Origin: Bacillus sp. AFS073361
GTDB lineage: Bacteria > Bacillota > Bacilli > Bacillales > Cytobacillaceae
Reading direction: 5' to 3'
Assembly (NCBI RefSeq): GCF_002567005.1
Contig: NZ_NUZU01000039.1
Coordinates: 535,689 to 599,688 of the forward strand
DNA: 64,000 bases
This document shows positions 61,267 through 64,000 of the stretch, in pieces. The notes beneath the pieces were generated by a model. It had not been told where the DNA came from. It worked only from the letters and a program-made list of their open reading frames with translations, and did no database searches. Position 1 is the first letter of the stretch. The number at the start of each line of letters is the position of its first letter. A program made the translations under genes and the position numbers.

Positions 61267-61294
61267 TGTCATGTGCAGGGTATGACAAATGTCA
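61267..61294. promoter_or_regulatory. Possible DesR boxes upstream of des
   Basis: TGTCAT...ATGACA and the overlapping palindrome TGACAAATGTCA (61283-61294), about 90 bases before the des start codon. B. subtilis DesR binds comparable TCAT/ATGA-type dyads ahead of des. Confidence 0.45.
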
Positions 61295-61322
61295 CATTAC
61301 AATAATATTTTTCAGCAAATTG

Positions 61323-61371
61323 GTGCCTGACACCAGATATACCAACACTTCTGGTGTCAGGCACTTTTTTT
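61323..61371 (+). terminator. Plus-strand terminator-like hairpin made of GTGCCTGACACC repeats
   Basis: Perfect 15-bp stem (61323-61337 and 61350-61364) with a 12-base loop and seven T on the plus strand. It lies between two divergent genes, where no plus-strand transcript is expected, so it may be a mobile repeat rather than a gene terminator. Confidence 0.75.
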
Positions 61372-61507
61372 GAAATAATTTTAAAAATTATTTTGGGTGA
61401 ATGGTGTATTTCCAGTATAATGGAGCGTATTCAGTTTATGCATATGATATTTCTTCGCGAGAAATCCTAAAGGTAAGCCGGATAATACTAATAAATGAGG
61501 TTAATAC

Positions 61508-62953
61508 ATGAGTAAAGTAAGTTTTGCGGATTATCATTTAAGTGACGAAATCACAAGAGCACTGACCATTTTAAAATATGACACACCTACCGAGGTCCAA
61601 ACCGAGGTCATTCCCTTGGCATTGAAGAATCAAGATCTGGTTGTAAAATCGCAAACGGGCAGTGGTAAGACGGCTTCCTTCGCGATCCCTGTTTGCAACA
61701 TGATTAACTGGGAAGAAAGAAAGCCACAAGCATTAATTCTTACCCCGACGAGAGAACTTGCGGTTCAAGTACGCGAGGATATCACGAATATTGGCAGGTT
61801 TAAACGGATTAAGGCCATGGCCGTTTATGGGAAAGAACCTTTTTCAAAGCAAAAAGAAGAACTGCAGCAGAAAACGCATGTCGTCGTCGGAACACCCGGA
61901 CGCGTCATGGACCATATTGACAGAGAGACCCTCATTCTTGATGAAATAAAGTATCTTATTATCGATGAAGCAGATGAAATGCTTAATATGGGGTTTATCG
62001 ACGAAGTCGAAGCGATCATAAAAGAACTTCCTTCCAACCGAGTCACCATGGTCTTCTCGGCTACCTTACCGGAGGATGTTGAAAACCTCTGCCATAAATA
62101 TATGAAAAATCCAGTAAATATCGAAATTGCATCAGCCGGGGTCACGACAGATACGATTGAACATCTGTTAATCGAGGTCAAGGAAGCAGACAAACTTTCC
62201 CTGCTCAAAGATGTAACGGTTGTCGAAAATCCAGATAGCTGTCTTATCTTTTGCCGGACAAAGGAACATGTCGATACCGTTTATTCCGAATTGGAAGAAT
62301 CGAATTATTCTTGCGAACGACTTCACGGCGGATTAGAACAACAAGATCGATTTGCGGTAATGGATGGCTTCAAAATGGGAAATTTCCGCTACCTCATCGC
62401 CACAGATGTGGCCGCACGCGGAATTGATATTGATAATGTCACCCTCGTCATCAACTATGACGTCCCAATGGAAAAAGAAAGCTATGTCCACCGCACTGGA
62501 AGAACCGGTCGAGCCGGCAATGAAGGAAAAGCGATTACCTTTGCCACGCCATTTGAAGGGAAATTTGTTCGGGCGATTGAGCGCTATATTGGCTTTGAGA
62601 TTCCGAAAGTTGAGGCTCCAAAACCAACTGAAGTTGCAAAGGGAAGAGACGCATTTGTAGAAAAAAGCGGCGGCCGCCGTGTCGTCAGAAATAATAAAAC
62701 CGCTCGGATTAACCAAGGTATCATGAAGCTCCATTTCAACGGTGGAAAAAAGAAGAAGATGCGCGCAGTCGATTTTGTTGGGACGATCGCAAAAATCCCT
62801 GGTGTCACAGCCGAGGATATTGGCATTATCACCATCCAGGATCAAATGACCTATGTTGATATTTTGAATGGCAAGGGCGCACTCGTCTTACAGGCAATGG
62901 AGAATGCCACCATTAAGGGAAAGAAAATTAAAGTTAGCAAAGCCCTAAAATAA
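61508..62953 (+). CDS. dbpA: DEAD-box RNA helicase DbpA (YxiN)
   Basis: ATP-dependent RNA helicase of 481 residues. Q motif and SQTGSGKTASFA (Walker A, about 48), PTRELA, TPGR, VIDEADEML-type box (IIDEADEML), SAT, ARGIDI and HRTGRTGRAG are all present. The C-terminal 75 residues (MRAVDFVGTIAKIPGVTAEDIGIITIQDQMTYVDILNGKG) form the DbpA RNA-binding domain that targets 23S rRNA hairpin 92 in ribosome assembly. TGAGGTT precedes the ATG. It is monocistronic. Confidence 0.93.
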   Translation: MSKVSFADYHLSDEITRALTILKYDTPTEVQTEVIPLALKNQDLVVKSQTGSGKTASFAIPVCNMINWEERKPQALILTPTRELAVQVREDITNIGRFKRIKAMAVYGKEPFSKQKEELQQKTHVVVGTPGRVMDHIDRETLILDEIKYLIIDEADEMLNMGFIDEVEAIIKELPSNRVTMVFSATLPEDVENLCHKYMKNPVNIEIASAGVTTDTIEHLLIEVKEADKLSLLKDVTVVENPDSCLIFCRTKEHVDTVYSELEESNYSCERLHGGLEQQDRFAVMDGFKMGNFRYLIATDVAARGIDIDNVTLVINYDVPMEKESYVHRTGRTGRAGNEGKAITFATPFEGKFVRAIERYIGFEIPKVEAPKPTEVAKGRDAFVEKSGGRRVVRNNKTARINQGIMKLHFNGGKKKKMRAVDFVGTIAKIPGVTAEDIGIITIQDQMTYVDILNGKGALVLQAMENATIKGKKIKVSKALK

Positions 62954-63105
62954 CATTTTACTTAGAGCGATTAACCATGATAATTGTTCTTTTCATTTGT
63001 ACCCTAACATAAAATGCCCTCTGTTCTGGTATGCAGTAGTTGCTCCTAATTTAATTGTTACTGGCTCTGTTGCGAGACAATATGATTGTATTTCTAGTAA
63101 TTTGG

Positions 63106-63134
63106 ATACCGCTATCGGGCGGTATTCTTTTTTT
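63106..63134 (+). terminator. dbpA terminator
   Basis: Seven-bp stem ATACCGC / GCGGTAT with a six-base loop, then TCTTTTTTT. It lies about 160 bases after the dbpA stop. Confidence 0.78.
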
Positions 63135-63199
63135 CATCTTACATAAGAGGATAATTTTTGAAGAAAATAACGGTATTACTGTTCTTAGGAGGCAATATT

Positions 63200-63919
63200 T
63201 TGCTAGAAAAAGCTTTCATTAAGACACGGCTGATTTTTATTGTACTTTTTGTTGTATTCATCACCACTAGTGAACAAAGTAATGACGTACTAGCATTTAC
63301 AAGTCAAGTGCTCCAAAGGGGCTCATCGGGAGAAGATGTTATTGAGTTGCAGTCACGACTCAAATATAACGGCTTTTATACAAGTAATATTGATGGTGTA
63401 TTTGGCTGGAATACCTATTGGGCCGTACGGAATTTTCAAGACCAATTTGGTCTTCCAGTAGATGGAGTTGTAGGAGCTAAAACAAAGGCAGCTATTGTGA
63501 AAGCAACAAAGTATGAAAAAACTAATTCATCAGGTAACAATTCAGCTAATGTCACAGGCAATTTCTCACAAAATGATATTCAATTGATGTCAAACGCTGT
63601 TTACGGGGAATCACGTGGTGAGGAATACACAGGGCAAGTCGCTGTTGCAGCAGTTATCTTGAATCGGGTCAGCCACTCATCGTTTCCAGATACAGTTGCA
63701 GGTGTCATCTATCAACCAGGAGCCTTTACTGCCGTGGCAGATGGACAAATTAATTTAACACCCAATGAGACTGCGAAAAAAGCAGTTATGGATGCCATCA
63801 ACGGCTGGGATCCTAGTGGCGGAGCCATATATTACTTTAATCCTGATACCGCGACAAGTGGTTGGATATGGAGTCGGCCACAAATCAAAAGGATTGGTAA
63901 ACATATTTTTTGTAAATAG
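63200..63919 (+). CDS. sleB: Spore cortex-lytic enzyme SleB
   Basis: Germination-specific cortex hydrolase (lytic transglycosylase on muramic-delta-lactam cortex), 239 residues. A signal peptide (about 1-32) is followed by a peptidoglycan-binding domain (LQRGSSGEDVIELQSRLKYNGFY) and the SleB catalytic domain (MSNAVYGESRGEEYTGQVAVAAVILNRV, with the catalytic Glu). The start TTG at 63200 has AGGAGG seven bases upstream; a TTG at 63158 is possible. It ends in a terminator with no ypeB behind it, unlike the usual sleB-ypeB pair. Confidence 0.9.
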   Translation: MLEKAFIKTRLIFIVLFVVFITTSEQSNDVLAFTSQVLQRGSSGEDVIELQSRLKYNGFYTSNIDGVFGWNTYWAVRNFQDQFGLPVDGVVGAKTKAAIVKATKYEKTNSSGNNSANVTGNFSQNDIQLMSNAVYGESRGEEYTGQVAVAAVILNRVSHSSFPDTVAGVIYQPGAFTAVADGQINLTPNETAKKAVMDAINGWDPSGGAIYYFNPDTATSGWIWSRPQIKRIGKHIFCK

Positions 63920-63936
63920 TGAATGTAAAAAAAAAA

Positions 63937-63972
63937 AACGACTTAGAAGTTGTAAGAAACTTCTAAGTCGTT
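63937..63972. terminator. Bidirectional terminator of sleB and the tRNA
   Basis: Perfect 15-bp stem (63937-63951 and 63958-63972). Six T follow on the plus strand and about ten on the minus strand. Confidence 0.88.
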
Positions 63973-63980
63973 TTTTATGA

Positions 63981-64000
63981 TGGGCCTAAATGGACTCGAA
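63981..64000 (-). tRNA. 3' end of a tRNA gene (probably tRNA-Ile), cut by the window edge
   Basis: Read on the minus strand: T-loop TTCGAGT, T-stem half CCATT, acceptor half TAGGCCC and discriminator A, with exact tRNA spacing. The acceptor TAGGCCC matches Bacillus tRNA-Ile (GGGCCTA 5' arm). The next bases are TCA rather than CCA, so CCA is not encoded here. The identity needs the missing anticodon. Confidence 0.7.

Noticed and set aside
62333..62845. 170-codon frame antisense to dbpA
   Set aside because: Lies wholly inside dbpA, lacks a ribosome binding site and any recognisable domain.

Overview
The window looks like a chromosomal segment of a low-GC, spore-forming member of the Bacillaceae (Bacillus, Neobacillus or Mesobacillus type). 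The supporting signs are strong AGGAGG-type ribosome binding sites, frequent TTG and GTG starts, a SleB spore-cortex lytic enzyme, an RNase J gene, a lysine riboswitch in front of dapA, a B. subtilis-type Des desaturase with a DesR relative, and many short hairpin terminators. I see no prophage, transposase gene, CRISPR array or rRNA. Species cannot be fixed from the sequence alone. All functions come from reading motifs and recalled family members; no search was run.

Layout. 1-390 is the 5' part of bioB. 1.8-8.1 kb is a divergent catabolic unit: a MerR-type activator faces an operon of a PuuP-like permease, an aldehyde dehydrogenase, an Fe-alcohol dehydrogenase and an agmatinase-family ureohydrolase, with a textbook MerR promoter (19-bp spacer holding the operator dyad). 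8.1-13.8 kb holds dsdA, a streptococcal-type rlmN, a lone fabF, a phospholipase A2-like small protein, a small zinc-ribbon protein and a TerB-like protein.

13.9-25.7 kb is the most notable block: a DeoR regulator and two divergent transcription units encoding three sugar-isomerase-type TIM barrels, a sugar-acid-type MFS transporter, DhaK/DhaL kinase subunits, a DapA-family aldolase, a class I FBP-aldolase relative, a second triosephosphate isomerase, RpiB, and a frameshifted GlpX phosphatase. DhaKL + TIM + RpiB matches the known erythrulose-phosphate route to erythrose-4-phosphate. The aldolase and GlpX suggest a sedoheptulose or fructose bisphosphate step. Arrays of a 10-bp direct repeat (TTTTCRTTTR) lie on the promoters of this block.

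25.8-28.7 kb has a DUF2935 protein, an esterase and a GNAT. 28.9-37.8 kb is an IclR-linked cluster (SDR, aldehyde dehydrogenase, Fe-ADH, MHS-family transporter, Rieske ferredoxin, amidohydrolase) that looks like degradation of an organic acid or aromatic compound. 38.3-46.2 kb is mixed: CynX-type transporter, a spore-protein-like peptide, branched-chain aminotransferase, NhaP antiporter, threonine dehydratase, a truncated SDR and YjdM.

46.4-51.9 kb is a LacI regulon resembling the B. subtilis kdg genes (KdgK-like kinase, ACS transporter, LacI) but with an isomerase and HxlA/HxlB homologues in place of KDPG aldolase. Operators built of a 12-bp palindrome at 13-bp spacing sit at both promoters. 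52-56.3 kb has a quinone reductase, a methyltransferase, four copies of a 16-bp palindrome, and a MarR-MFS pair whose regulator seems to start at ATA. 56.4-59.5 kb is a lysine riboswitch, dapA and a catalytic-type RNase J paralogue. 59.5-61.2 kb holds des with a degenerate desR and no desK. The window ends with dbpA, sleB without ypeB, and the 3' end of a tRNA on the minus strand.
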